From positions 25,361-89,360 of the forward strand of contig NZ_ADAQ01000013.1 in assembly GCF_000176515.1 (NCBI RefSeq): a stretch of DNA of 64,000 nt. Reading direction: 5' to 3'. A model generated the notes under the pieces. That model worked only from the letters and a program-made list of their open reading frames with translations, searched no databases and was not told the origin of the DNA. The translations under genes and the position numbers were made by a program. Shown here one piece after another: positions 9,577 to 19,258 of the stretch; positions within the stretch are counted from its first letter, which is position 1, and each line of letters begins with the position of its first letter. The DNA comes from Grimontia hollisae CIP 101886 (GTDB lineage Bacteria > Pseudomonadota > Gammaproteobacteria > Enterobacterales > Vibrionaceae).

Positions 9577-10132
9577 ACATTATTACGTCTTCAGGGATAA
9601 GACTATAAACCAAACCTTCGCGGGCTTTGCCATCGTACATATAGCGGTTTCGTGCGCGGCACTCGAAGGTAGCGCAGAGCTTTTCGGCAATGCGGATACT
9701 GGCTTGGTTAGCAGGGTCCATCACAAGTTCCAGGCGGGTTAGCAACAGGTGACTGAAGGCGAGGTTCGTGGCGACTTCTGTTGCCTCGAGTGCGTATCCA
9801 TATCCTTGATACTTAGTGGCAATCCAATAACCTAGGTTTGCCATGTTGGCCACGCTGTCGATGTTGGACACATAGACACAGCCGATCAGTGCCCCGGTCT
9901 CACTTTCAAAGGCAGCAAGTTCATAGCTTGCCCCCGTCAACCAACCCTGGCGACTCCGGTTGATCCAGGCTTCAGCATCCAGAGTGTCGAATCCTTCGTG
10001 ACACCAATCCAGCCAGGGACTGATGGTATCTGCCGACTCTGAAATGGCCGTTTTGAGCGGGATGGCATCAACCTGCTTTAACGCCCGGAGAGTCAGTCGG
10101 TCGGTTTGGAATTCAAGGTTTGCTTGCATCAT
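9575..10132 (-). CDS. GNAT acetyltransferase, RimJ/RimL type
   Basis: 185-aa N-acetyltransferase resembling the RimJ/RimL/YdaF group, which acetylate protein N-termini or small amines with acetyl-CoA. The N-terminal TDRLTLRALKQVDA and the acetyl-CoA loop region (GYWIATKYQGYGYALEA) are typical. The substrate cannot be assigned. Two adjacent ATGs open the frame and neither has a strong ribosome site. Separated from csiV by a terminator, so probably its own transcript. Confidence 0.85.
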   Translation of the reverse strand: MMQANLEFQTDRLTLRALKQVDAIPLKTAISESADTISPWLDWCHEGFDTLDAEAWINRSRQGWLTGASYELAAFESETGALIGCVYVSNIDSVANMANLGYWIATKYQGYGYALEATEVATNLAFSHLLLTRLELVMDPANQASIRIAEKLCATFECRARNRYMYDGKAREGLVYSLIPEDVIM

Positions 10133-10176
10133 CGTCCCGGCCTGCCATTAAGGTTATAGGTTTGGATACTGAATAT

Positions 10177-10202
10177 GAAAATAACGCCCTCATAGGAGGG
10201 CG
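10177..10202 (-). terminator. Terminator after csiV
   Basis: On the minus strand, stem CGCCCTC / GAGGGCG with a 4-nt loop followed by TTATTTTC; it closes the mfd-csiV unit. Confidence 0.7.
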
Positions 10203-10233
10203 CTGGATAGAAAAGATAGAATACCTGAAGCCA

Positions 10234-11052
10234 TTAGTCGACGCGGGTAACCTTAATGATCAGGCCCATCAGTGGATGGTCGAGATAATGGATCTCGCCG
10301 CTGCGCATGCGACGTTTCTGTTCGAAATGGTAAGATTTCAGGTATTTCTCAACAGAGTAAGTACGTTCCAGTTTCTGCAGACCGGTCAGCGCACTGCCTT
10401 CGGTGTCTGATATCGCGTTATCCGCCACGATATTTTCGACATCCGTTATTGTCTGGTTTTCCAAGGATGTTGGTACCGCCTGCACTTCTTCCAGTACTTT
10501 TCGCTCGCCAGGCTCACGCAGTGCCAGATCGGTTTCAATGAACAGATAGTGCTGCACATAAACACGGATAAAACCATCCAGCTCGTACATTGGGCCGCTG
10601 ATTTTTTCGGTTGGCTGGTTACTGTCAGGTGCATACTCACTGGTCGTGATGAGTGCATCCTTGGATGTGCCATCTGTATAGAAGCTGTCACCAAAGTTAC
10701 GGCCAGCGGTAAAGCGCAATTTTGGCATCATACCACGCCCGCCGTCGTTCTGGCGCCAGGCAACATGAACCAGAGGCTTGAAGCCGGCATGGTTTGCCAG
10801 ACGGTCATATTCTGCATTTAATTGCCATTGACTCTTTGGCAGTACCCTCAGACCACGTGCTGCAAGGGCTTGGGAGTCGAACACTGATATCGCATTATTC
10901 AGGTTAATGTCCGGCTGCGCATCGGGCCAGTTTTCCTGAACCGCATCTGGGTTTTGGTTACGCTTAAATACGATGACTTCAACATCAAACAAGCGTTCTG
11001 CAAAAGAAGGCCAGCTCATGGCACAAAGCAGCAGGATAATCAGCTTTTTCAA
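10234..11052 (-). CDS. csiV: Periplasmic peptidoglycan-binding protein CsiV
   Basis: 272-aa exported protein, signal peptide cut at about residue 18 (WPSFA). In Vibrio cholerae CsiV binds peptidoglycan and works with LpoA to support PBP1A-driven wall synthesis. The opening of the mature protein, LFDVEVIVFKRNQN, and the C-terminal SGEIHYLDHPLMGLIIKVTR are family hallmarks. TTG start at 11052 with GGAG six bases upstream; the nearby ATG runs at once into a stop. Lies 33 nt after mfd, as in vibrios. Together with lpoB this implies that both class A PBP systems are present. Confidence 0.85.
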   Translation of the reverse strand: MKKLIILLLCAMSWPSFAERLFDVEVIVFKRNQNPDAVQENWPDAQPDINLNNAISVFDSQALAARGLRVLPKSQWQLNAEYDRLANHAGFKPLVHVAWRQNDGGRGMMPKLRFTAGRNFGDSFYTDGTSKDALITTSEYAPDSNQPTEKISGPMYELDGFIRVYVQHYLFIETDLALREPGERKVLEEVQAVPTSLENQTITDVENIVADNAISDTEGSALTGLQKLERTYSVEKYLKSYHFEQKRRMRSGEIHYLDHPLMGLIIKVTRVD

Positions 11053-11085
11053 AGCATTACTCCGTTTTAAAAGCCGGTTGCCTGT

Positions 11086-14000
11086 TCAGGCAACCAATAA
11101 ATTTTCAGCAAATTGGTTTAAAAGTGTTTCGATGAATGCAACCCGCTCTCGGCGATCAGTGAGTGATTCGGCGATTTTGAGTTTGGTTGGTCCCTCGAAT
11201 CGATAACGGCTCGGGTGGGATTGTAACAGACCCACCAGGAAGCCGGGATCAATTTGCGCGTTTTGAGTAAACTCGATCACACCGCCTCGATCATGTGCGT
11301 CTATCTTACGTATACCCAGTTTCGCTGCGTGTAGTTTGAGCAGTTGTATTTTGAGCAAGTTGCTTGCCGCTTCTGGCAGCAAGCCAAAGCGGTCAATAAG
11401 CTCAACACGCAACTCTTCGATATCGTCAGGCGTTTTGGTGCCCGCAATACGTTTGTACAGTGACAGTCGTGTATTCACATCCGGAATGTAGCTGTCTGGC
11501 AATAGCGCGGGAATACGAAGCTCGATATCTGTTTGTTGATTAAGCAGATCGTCAAGTGACGGTTCTTTCCCTTCTTTCAGTGCTTCAACGGCTTGCTCAA
11601 GCATTTCCATATAAAGGGTAAAGCCAATCGACTGGATTTGTCCGCTCTGCTCATCACCAAGTAATTCACCGGCACCACGAATTTCCAAGTCATGGGTTGC
11701 CAGCGTAAATCCTGCGCCTAAATCTTCCAGTGATGCAATGGCTTCCAACCGCTTGACGGCGTCTTTGGTCATTCGTTTAGGGTGCGGTGTCAGAAGATAA
11801 GCGTAAGCCTGGTGGTGGGAACGGCCAACACGTCCACGCAGTTGGTGAAGCTGGGCTAAGCCCAAGTGGTCGGCTCGATCCATGATAATGGTGTTGGCCG
11901 TTGGCACGTCGATGCCGGTTTCGATAATGGTGGTACACACCAGCACATTGAAACGCTGGTGGTAGAAATCGGACATGATACGTTCCAGCTCGCGTTCTCG
12001 CATCTGTCCATGTGCGACAGTGATCCGTGCTTCCGGCACCAGTTCAGCGAGCTCGTTGGCGGTTTTCTCTATCGAGTCAATGTCGTTATGCAGGAAGTAA
12101 ACCTGCCCACCACGCATGATTTCACGGAGCACGGCTTCACGGATGAGTGAACTCTCGCGTTCACGGACAAAGGTTTTTATCGCCAGACGACGTGAAGGTG
12201 GAGTGGCGATAATAGACAGGTCGCGCATGCCACTCATCGCCATATTCAGCGTCCGTGGGATCGGTGTTGCCGTCAGCGTGAGGATATCGACGTTTGCACG
12301 CATTGCCTTCACTTTTTCTTTCTGGCGGACACCAAAGCGGTGCTCTTCATCGACAATCAACAAACCGAGATCGTGGAATATCACGTCGCTTTGTAGCAAT
12401 TTGTGGGTACCGATAAGGATATCGACTTTCCCTTCTGCCACATCAGCAAGGATCAGTTTTTGCTCTTTGGCCGATTTGAAGCGGGAAAGCACTTCAACGC
12501 GAACGGGCTGGTTGGCAAAGCGATCGCGGAAGTTTTCAAAATGCTGTTGGGCAAGCAGGGTAGTCGGAACCAGAACCGCGACCTGTTTGCTGTTGTTGAC
12601 CGCAAGGAAGGCTGCGCGCATGGCGACTTCTGTTTTACCGAAGCCCACATCACCACACACTAAACGATCCATCGCAATCGGCTGGCACATGTCAGACAGG
12701 ACAGCATTGATAGCCTGTTTCTGGTCGGCTGTTTCTTCGAACGGGAATCCGGCACAGAAATCGAGGTAAGCCTCGCGGTCATGCTTAAAGGCAAAGCCTG
12801 GCTTTGTTGCCCGCTTGGCATAAACGTCCAGTAACTCAGCCGCCACGTCGCGGACTTTTTCAGCCGCCCGTTTTCTGGCTTTCTCCCACGCTTCGCCACC
12901 CAGTTTGTGCAAGGGGGCTGATTCTTCTGCGCCGCCGCTGTAACGGCTAATCAGATGTAGGGAAGCAACAGGCACATAGAGCTTGGCCCCTTGCTGGTAT
13001 TCCAATGTCATGTACTCGGTGGTGATACCGCCGGCTTCGAGAGTTTGCAAACCCAGATAGCGGCCGACACCATGCTCCAGGTGAACAACTGGCTGGCCGA
13101 TTTGCAGCTCGGCAAGGTTGCGGATAATGGTGTCTGAACTGGAGGTGGTTTTCTTGTTGTCGCGGCGGCGTTGTTGGACAACGCGCTCACCCAGCAGGTT
13201 ACTCTCACAAATCAGTGCAAAGTTGGGGTTTTCACATTGAAAACCGATGTCTGCCGGGCCGACCACCATCGAAAAATCTGTTGGTGAGTCGAGCGCTTCA
13301 CTGAGCGAACCACAAACCATAGGGCGGATTTTAATGCGTGCCAGCAAATCCAGCATGGCTTCACGGCGGCCTTCGGTTTCCACGGAGAACACAATCTTGC
13401 CGGTAAACGCTTCGGTAAATTGGCGAAGCGTGCCGAGCGGCTCTTTCAGTTGTTGGTTGATAGTCAGCTCAGGCAATGCTGAAACCGGCGCATTGGTGCG
13501 GCCCGCTTTTAATTCAGTCTGGTCGAACTGCACCTTAATGCGCGGGTAGCGTTTGAATGCACCAAACAGCTCATCAATGGTTTGCCAAATCTCGTTAGGT
13601 GGCAGCAGGGGGCGCAGCGGGTCAACGCGGCGTTGGTCATACCGGTAATCTGCGTCTTTCAGGAACTGTTTGGCAGAGGCTTCTAAATCCCCTTTTGTGA
13701 CCAACAGGGTGTTTTTCGGCAGGTAATCAAACAGGGTTTCGGTTTTATCGAAAAACAGCGGTTGCCAGTATTCAATACCGGCTGGCCAGATTTTTTTGCT
13801 GACCTGCTGGTAGATAGATTCGGGTTCCCGACGCGCGTCAAAGCGCTCACGCCACCGGACGCGGAATTGTTCAACGGCGTCGTCATCGGTTGGAAACTCA
13901 TGCGCGGGAAGCAGGTTAATGCTGTCCAGCTCCTGAGTAGAACGCTGGTTTTCAGGATCGAACTCGCGGATGGTGTCGACTTCGTCATCAAAAAAGTCGA

Positions 14001-14550
14001 TACGGTATGGTTGGTTTGACCCCATGGGGAACAAATCAAGGATTGATCCACGGCTGGCGTATTCGCCATGCTCGATGACCTGATCAACATGACGATAGCC
14101 GGAAAGCTCAAGCTGATGACGCAGTTTTTCCAGCGACAGGCGGTCGCCTTTCTTCACCATCAGTGCGTGCTGCACCAGGAAGGAATGAGGCATCACACGC
14201 TGCATCAGGGTACTGACCGGGATCAGCAAAATCCCTGACGTCTGCTGCGGCAGCTGGTAAAGGCGGGCGATACGATCGGAGATAATGTCCTGATGCGGAG
14301 AAAAGTTGTCGTAAGGCAGCGTCTCCCAATCGGGGAACACGTGGCATTCCTGACCGGTAAACTGCTTGATTTCAGGTTGCAGTTTTAGGGCAGTCTGATT
14401 GTCCGGCACCACCATCAGGATAAAACGGTTTTGCTGTTCGGCGAGTGTCGCGACGGTTAATGGAAGGGAAGCGCCATGGAGGTTGGCGACGACACGGGTA
14501 TCTCCTGCTTTTTCAGGAGCAGATAAATTAAATAAGGTGTTGTTAGTCAT
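11086..14550 (-). CDS. mfd: Transcription-repair coupling factor Mfd
   Basis: 1154-aa DNA translocase that removes RNA polymerase stalled at lesions and recruits UvrA (E. coli Mfd is 1148 aa). In order: UvrB-like N-terminal modules, RNA-polymerase interaction domain around VHLEHGVGRYLGLQ, RecG-like helicase with Walker A GDVGFGKTE (about residue 625-640) and DEEHRFG box, then HLGLAQLHQLRGRVGRSHHQAYAY and the C-terminal autoinhibitory domain. Full length, no break. No strong ribosome site before the ATG. Between the PilZ gene and csiV on one strand. Confidence 0.97.
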   Translation of the reverse strand: MTNNTLFNLSAPEKAGDTRVVANLHGASLPLTVATLAEQQNRFILMVVPDNQTALKLQPEIKQFTGQECHVFPDWETLPYDNFSPHQDIISDRIARLYQLPQQTSGILLIPVSTLMQRVMPHSFLVQHALMVKKGDRLSLEKLRHQLELSGYRHVDQVIEHGEYASRGSILDLFPMGSNQPYRIDFFDDEVDTIREFDPENQRSTQELDSINLLPAHEFPTDDDAVEQFRVRWRERFDARREPESIYQQVSKKIWPAGIEYWQPLFFDKTETLFDYLPKNTLLVTKGDLEASAKQFLKDADYRYDQRRVDPLRPLLPPNEIWQTIDELFGAFKRYPRIKVQFDQTELKAGRTNAPVSALPELTINQQLKEPLGTLRQFTEAFTGKIVFSVETEGRREAMLDLLARIKIRPMVCGSLSEALDSPTDFSMVVGPADIGFQCENPNFALICESNLLGERVVQQRRRDNKKTTSSSDTIIRNLAELQIGQPVVHLEHGVGRYLGLQTLEAGGITTEYMTLEYQQGAKLYVPVASLHLISRYSGGAEESAPLHKLGGEAWEKARKRAAEKVRDVAAELLDVYAKRATKPGFAFKHDREAYLDFCAGFPFEETADQKQAINAVLSDMCQPIAMDRLVCGDVGFGKTEVAMRAAFLAVNNSKQVAVLVPTTLLAQQHFENFRDRFANQPVRVEVLSRFKSAKEQKLILADVAEGKVDILIGTHKLLQSDVIFHDLGLLIVDEEHRFGVRQKEKVKAMRANVDILTLTATPIPRTLNMAMSGMRDLSIIATPPSRRLAIKTFVRERESSLIREAVLREIMRGGQVYFLHNDIDSIEKTANELAELVPEARITVAHGQMRERELERIMSDFYHQRFNVLVCTTIIETGIDVPTANTIIMDRADHLGLAQLHQLRGRVGRSHHQAYAYLLTPHPKRMTKDAVKRLEAIASLEDLGAGFTLATHDLEIRGAGELLGDEQSGQIQSIGFTLYMEMLEQAVEALKEGKEPSLDDLLNQQTDIELRIPALLPDSYIPDVNTRLSLYKRIAGTKTPDDIEELRVELIDRFGLLPEAASNLLKIQLLKLHAAKLGIRKIDAHDRGGVIEFTQNAQIDPGFLVGLLQSHPSRYRFEGPTKLKIAESLTDRRERVAFIETLLNQFAENLLVA

Positions 14551-14562
14551 GAATTCTGAGGC

Positions 14563-15129
14563 TTAGCTGTTTCTTTCCAATGCGCGTTGTCGGAGTAACT
14601 TCTGTTGCTGGTGCAGAGCGGCACGTATCAATACGTCTCTGTCTTCTTCTTGCAGGCGAATGTATTTCACGCCAACAGCAAACTTACCGTTCTTTTCTTT
14701 GCAGCCATAGACGCTACCGTAACAGTAAATCGCTGAGGGAGGGTTCTCAAGAAAGAGTTTCAGACGAACATGCTGCCCCTTCTTGAACGCTTTTCGGGCG
14801 ATGAATGTCAGGCTGCTGGCACCAAACGTTTCAGTTTGATACCGCAAGTTGGGATCATCCTGTTGCGACAGCATAAAACCGAGCAGCAAGTTGATTTTCT
14901 GGTTTTGTGCATGTAGGAATTTGGTCAGCGCGTGCCCTTCATCGTGCTGGAGGGCTTGGATCTCTTTTTCAACGCTGCTGTCGAGGTCGCCACATTCACT
15001 GGCGATGCGAAATGCGAGAGGAATTTCCCGGCCAAATTCGGCTTCTGAAGGGATATGTTCATCGTCAGGCAGCACATCGACGTTGATCTTCAGGTGCGCA
15101 TGTACGGAAAAGTATTCATCCTGGCTCAT
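14563..15129 (-). CDS. PilZ-domain protein, PlzB-like
   Basis: 188-aa cytosolic protein with an N-terminal helical segment and a C-terminal PilZ-like barrel (about residues 95-175). Canonical PilZ domains bind cyclic di-GMP through RxxxR and (D/N)xSxxG; here the second motif is replaced by a segment around FGASSLTF and no clear RxxxR precedes it, so nucleotide binding is doubtful. As I recall, the V. cholerae PilZ protein PlzB is coded near mfd and also lacks the canonical motif. It lies 12 nt upstream of mfd and is probably cotranscribed. Confidence 0.72.
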   Translation of the reverse strand: MSQDEYFSVHAHLKINVDVLPDDEHIPSEAEFGREIPLAFRIASECGDLDSSVEKEIQALQHDEGHALTKFLHAQNQKINLLLGFMLSQQDDPNLRYQTETFGASSLTFIARKAFKKGQHVRLKLFLENPPSAIYCYGSVYGCKEKNGKFAVGVKYIRLQEEDRDVLIRAALHQQQKLLRQRALERNS

Positions 15130-15427
15130 TGATATTCCCGGGGCATCAAACCCTAAAATCCTGCTTAGTTATTGATTATACCTGTAGTGACAGTATTTAC
15201 CCAATCAGACGGGTAAAGAAGTGTTTATTTTTACTGCACTTAGATGCGTCAGGTAGTTATAGGTATTCAATTTATGGAACGTTTCGTCGCCAAAAGCATC
15301 TGATTACCGGGTTCAGCGTGTGGTTTCGTAGCAATTGGCTGACCTTAAAGGTATTCTTCATGCCACAGATTAGTTTCCATTTAGGCTGTGCATAGCGACA
15401 GGCTAACAAGGTATTGAGATCTCATTT
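15130..15427. other. Divergent region between the PilZ gene and lolC
   Basis: About 300 bp with promoters in both directions expected. A perfect 7-bp dyad TTTACCC-N8-GGGTAAA at 15196-15217 is the only clear sign. Short frames here lack support. Confidence 0.5.
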
Positions 15428-16624
15428 ATGTTTCACCCTTTACCGGTGTTTATCGGAATTCGCTATCTTCGTGGACGCTCAGGGGACAAATTTGGCCGTT
15501 TTGTCTCTTACATGTCGACCGCAGGTATTACCATTGGCGTGATGGCGCTTGTCACCGTCCTTTCTGTAATGAATGGGTTTGAGGGGCAACTAAAGCACCG
15601 TATCCTTGGTGTGATCCCTCAAGCGATTGTTGTGGGCGATGCGCAGCATGCGCCGGATGTTAACACGCTGGCCAGCCTGGAAGGCGTGACGGATACCGCG
15701 CCAATTGTCAGTACTGATGCTGTGGTACAAAGCGCCAAATCTATTTCTGCGGGACGTCTATTGGGTATCGATGCTGGCGGCCATGAGCCGATCCGTGAAT
15801 TTATGGTCCGTGGCGATTTTAATTCACTGAAACCAGGGAGTTACAATCTGGTTCTGGGGAGAAAAACGGCCAGGGAACTGGATGTTTCAGTCGGCGACAA
15901 AGTGCGCGTTATGATCACCAGCGCCAGCCAGTTTACCCCGGTAGGACGCATTCCCTCGCAGCGTAACTTTACGGTAACCGGAATTTATGACACAGCAACG
16001 GATGTTGATGCGCAACTGATGTTCGCCAACCTCAATGATGTTGGCCGTCTGATGCGCCTGCCGCGCACACAACCCGCGGACTTGCGTCTGTTTGTTGCTG
16101 AACCTTTTGATGTGCCTGAATTGCAAAAAATCGCAGAAAGCATGGGCTATGAATGGTCAGACTGGCGTGTACTGCGGGGTGAGCTTTTTCAGGCAGTCAA
16201 AATGGAAAAGAACATGATGGGTCTGATGCTGAGCCTGATTATTCTGGTGGCGGCGTTTAACATCATTTCCGCACTCATTATGGTGGTGATGGAAAAACAA
16301 TCTGAAGTGGCGATTTTGAAAACCCAGGGGATGCACCATAAAAGTATTGTTGCGCTTTTTGTGGTACAGGGCGCCAGCAGCGGTGTGATTGGTGCGTTGC
16401 TGGGAGGCATAGCTGGGTCGTTTCTTGCCTTGAATATTAATGAAATCATGGCCGCATTGAACCTCAGCCTGTTGGGCGGTGGAATGTTGCTCCCGGTTGT
16501 GCTCAAGCCTGCTCAAGTCGTTTCTGTCATTATCGGTGCCATTGCACTGAGTCTTCTTGCAACCCTTTTCCCGTCGTTGAAGGCGGCATCCGTTCGTCCA
16601 GCCGAGGCGCTTCGTTATGAATAA
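15428..16624 (+). CDS. lolC: Lipoprotein-releasing ABC transporter permease LolC
   Basis: 398-aa inner-membrane subunit of LolCDE, which extracts outer-membrane lipoproteins from the inner membrane and hands them to LolA. One N-terminal helix (about 25-47, after [17 protein letters not shown]), a large periplasmic domain, and three C-terminal helices from about residue 263. The periplasmic domain carries the hook-like region found in LolC that docks LolA. Overlaps lolD by 8 nt. Confidence 0.94.
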   Translation: MFHPLPVFIGIRYLRGRSGDKFGRFVSYMSTAGITIGVMALVTVLSVMNGFEGQLKHRILGVIPQAIVVGDAQHAPDVNTLASLEGVTDTAPIVSTDAVVQSAKSISAGRLLGIDAGGHEPIREFMVRGDFNSLKPGSYNLVLGRKTARELDVSVGDKVRVMITSASQFTPVGRIPSQRNFTVTGIYDTATDVDAQLMFANLNDVGRLMRLPRTQPADLRLFVAEPFDVPELQKIAESMGYEWSDWRVLRGELFQAVKMEKNMMGLMLSLIILVAAFNIISALIMVVMEKQSEVAILKTQGMHHKSIVALFVVQGASSGVIGALLGGIAGSFLALNINEIMAALNLSLLGGGMLLPVVLKPAQVVSVIIGAIALSLLATLFPSLKAASVRPAEALRYE

Positions 16625-17318
16625 TGCATTATTAACCTGTTCCAATGTCACTAAAACCTATCAGGAAGGGACGCTGGAAACCCATGTTCTGAAAGGTGTA
16701 TCGTTCTCGATTGAAAAAGGTGAACTGGTCGCCATTGTGGGTGCGTCCGGGTCGGGAAAAAGCACGTTACTGCACATTTTGGGCGCGCTAGATACCCTGA
16801 CGTCAGGGAATGTCTATTTCGATGGCAAAGACCTGATGACAATGCGTGCTTCTGAACAAGCTACCCTGCGCAATAAAAGCATTGGTTTTATCTATCAGTT
16901 CCATCACCTGCTTGCAGATTTCACTGCACTGGAAAATGTTGCCATGCCTTTGATGATTGGTGGTGAAAAACCGGCGGAAGCAAAACGTCGTGCGATGGAA
17001 ATGCTGGAAGCGGTGGGAATGGGACACCGCGCGGAACACCGTCCTTCTGAGTTGTCTGGTGGCGAACGCCAGCGAGTCGCCATTGCTCGCGCCGTGGTGA
17101 ACCGACCTGCATTGGTTCTGGCCGATGAACCTACTGGCAACCTGGACCATAAAACTGCGCTCGACATTTATGATTTGATGCGTGAACTCAATAAGGCGTT
17201 CAATACCGCGTTTCTGGTGGTCACCCATGATCGCGAACTGGCACAAAAGCTGGATCGCCAGCTGTCGATGCTGGATGGCCAGTTTGTGGAAGCACGGGCA
17301 GAGGTTGTGGCGTCATGA
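16617..17318 (+). CDS. lolD: Lipoprotein-releasing ABC transporter ATPase LolD
   Basis: 233-aa cytoplasmic ATPase of LolCDE. Walker [10 protein letters not shown] at residues 42-50, Q-loop near [11 protein letters not shown] (LolD-typical), signature LSGGERQR, Walker [12 protein letters not shown] and H-loop VVTHD. Overlaps both neighbours (8 nt with lolC, 4 nt with lolE), so the three proteins are made in step. Confidence 0.97.
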   Translation: MNNALLTCSNVTKTYQEGTLETHVLKGVSFSIEKGELVAIVGASGSGKSTLLHILGALDTLTSGNVYFDGKDLMTMRASEQATLRNKSIGFIYQFHHLLADFTALENVAMPLMIGGEKPAEAKRRAMEMLEAVGMGHRAEHRPSELSGGERQRVAIARAVVNRPALVLADEPTGNLDHKTALDIYDLMRELNKAFNTAFLVVTHDRELAQKLDRQLSMLDGQFVEARAEVVAS

Positions 17319-18559
17319 TAGATTCCCTGGCACTGTTTATCGGGCGTAGATTCAGCAAGGCAAAACGGCGCAACAAGCTGGTGTCGTTTATTTCTGTTTC
17401 CTCCATGATCGGGATCTCTGTTGGGGTCATGGTGATTATCGTTGGCCTGTCAGCGATGAATGGTTTTGAACGCGAACTCAATAATCGGGTTTTAGCGGTG
17501 ATCCCTCATGCGGAATTAGAAGGGGTAGATGCGCCGGTGAAAGCCTGGCAAGAGATGAAAGTCACAGCGGAAGCAAACCCCAAGGTGTCGGCTGGGGCAC
17601 CGTATGTCACCTTTACTGCATTGCTGGAAAAAGGCGCAAGCCTCAAGCCTGTTCAAATTCGCGGTGTTGATCCCGTGCAGGAAAGCCGAGTCAGTAACAT
17701 TGGCGACTATGTATTGGATAATGCCTGGTCAACGCTCAAGCCAGGTAGCAACGCCGTTGTGCTTGGAAAAGGCATTGCCGACAACCTGAATGTGGGGGTT
17801 GGTGACTGGGTGACGGCGTTGGTGCCATCACCGGATCCGGAACTTAAACTTCGTGCACCACAACGTATCCGGCTTCAGGTTTCCGGGATTTTAAGTTTGG
17901 GCGGTCAGGTTGATCACGGTCTGGCATTGGTACCGATTCAGGATGCCCAACAATATCTGGATATGGGGGACGCGGTATCCGGTGTGGCACTGCGGGTGAT
18001 TGAGCCTCTGGAAGCAAGGGCAATCGTTCGTGAAGTAGGGCAAACGCTGAAAGAATATGTGTACCTCAAAAACTGGACACAAGAATATGGTTTCCTCTAT
18101 CGCGATATCCAGATGGTGCGTGCCATCATGTATCTGGTGATGGTGCTGGTGATTGGTGTGGCCTGTTTTAACATCGTTTCTACCTTGATGATGGCGGTAA
18201 AAGATCGCGCCGCCGATGTGGCTGTGCTCCGGACTATGGGGGCGAAGGACGGTCTTATCCGCGCTATTTTTGTCTGGCACGGATTCCTTTCCGGGTTGAT
18301 GGGGAGCCTGGTTGGCTCGTTGGCAGGGTGCCTGATTGCGCTGAACCTGACCACGATTGTTGGAGGCATTGAGAAACTGACCGGGCAGGATTTCCTGTCA
18401 GGGGACATCTACTTTGTCGATTTTCTCCCCACGCAATTACAAATGACCGATGTGATTCTGGTGTCTGTCACCGCGATTGTATTAAGCCTTCTGGCTACCT
18501 GGTATCCGGCACAGCGTGCCTGCAAGCTGCAACCAGCATCAGTATTGAGCGCAAGGTAA
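17315..18559 (+). CDS. lolE: Lipoprotein-releasing ABC transporter permease LolE
   Basis: 414-aa paralogue of LolC with the same layout: N-terminal helix, periplasmic domain, three C-terminal helices (from about residue 266). Having separate LolC and LolE rather than one LolF is typical of enterobacteria and vibrios. The segment [20 protein letters not shown] marks the first helix. LolE contacts the incoming lipoprotein. Last gene of lolCDE, followed by a terminator. Confidence 0.95.
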   Translation: MIDSLALFIGRRFSKAKRRNKLVSFISVSSMIGISVGVMVIIVGLSAMNGFERELNNRVLAVIPHAELEGVDAPVKAWQEMKVTAEANPKVSAGAPYVTFTALLEKGASLKPVQIRGVDPVQESRVSNIGDYVLDNAWSTLKPGSNAVVLGKGIADNLNVGVGDWVTALVPSPDPELKLRAPQRIRLQVSGILSLGGQVDHGLALVPIQDAQQYLDMGDAVSGVALRVIEPLEARAIVREVGQTLKEYVYLKNWTQEYGFLYRDIQMVRAIMYLVMVLVIGVACFNIVSTLMMAVKDRAADVAVLRTMGAKDGLIRAIFVWHGFLSGLMGSLVGSLAGCLIALNLTTIVGGIEKLTGQDFLSGDIYFVDFLPTQLQMTDVILVSVTAIVLSLLATWYPAQRACKLQPASVLSAR

Positions 18560-18630
18560 CAGTGACAATCTCCACGATTACATTTTCGGTTGGAAAGGGC
18601 GTTTAACGGCTCGCAACCTGAACCTGAAAG

Positions 18631-18662
18631 AAAAAACACCCTGCCAAAGCAGGGTATTTTTT
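18631..18662. terminator. Bidirectional terminator, lolE / DUF2062 gene
   Basis: Stem ACCCTGC / GCAGGGT with loop CAAA, flanked by an A-run on the left and a T-run on the right, between two convergent genes. Confidence 0.88.
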
Positions 18663-18686
18663 AGCCATCTGTTTATTTCGTACTTC

Positions 18687-19226
18687 TTATTTCTTTTTGA
18701 GCGCATTGATTTTTGGCAGGCGTAGGCGGCGTTTTTGCCAGCTTCTCACGACAGAATATCGCCAAATACCCTGTACACCAAAATAGCCGATTAACGCAGA
18801 TACCACACCACAGACAAAACAGCCCAGAAGGAAAGGGGGGCCAATCTGATTCATCTGGTTAAACAAAAATTCCCACGTCAATTCGAATTGGAAGTGCTGG
18901 CTGGGCGCACCCATCAAAAGAGTGCCTACTTTATACGCCCCCCAGAAAATCAACGGCATGGTTATGGGGTTGCTGATCCAGACCAGTGCGACAGAGAGAG
19001 GGAGATTGACGCCAAGCAATATAGCGAGACCAGCGGCCATGATCATCTGGCTGGGAAGGGGAACAAAGGCCATAAACAGGCCAACAGCAAAGGCACCAGA
19101 CGCCGAACGACGGTTCAGGCACCAGAGGTTTGGGTCATAAAGCAGGTTGCCGAAGACGGCGAGTGCCTTTTGTTTCCGGATCACATCGTGTCTGGGGAGA
19201 AATTTTTTAATTATTTTTCTTGGCAT
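18687..19226 (-). CDS. DUF2062 inner-membrane protein
   Basis: 179-aa membrane protein, function unknown. Three hydrophobic segments (about 43-60, 63-95, 132-155) and the DUF2062 core with NRRSASGAFAVGLFMAFVPLP and WISNPITMP. Both ends are strongly basic, which suggests they are cytoplasmic. Divergent from comEC with only 32 bp between the start codons, so promoters must overlap. Confidence 0.85.
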   Translation of the reverse strand: MPRKIIKKFLPRHDVIRKQKALAVFGNLLYDPNLWCLNRRSASGAFAVGLFMAFVPLPSQMIMAAGLAILLGVNLPLSVALVWISNPITMPLIFWGAYKVGTLLMGAPSQHFQFELTWEFLFNQMNQIGPPFLLGCFVCGVVSALIGYFGVQGIWRYSVVRSWQKRRLRLPKINALKKK

Positions 19227-19258
19227 AGATCTTCAATTCACACGAAACGGCTGCCGAC

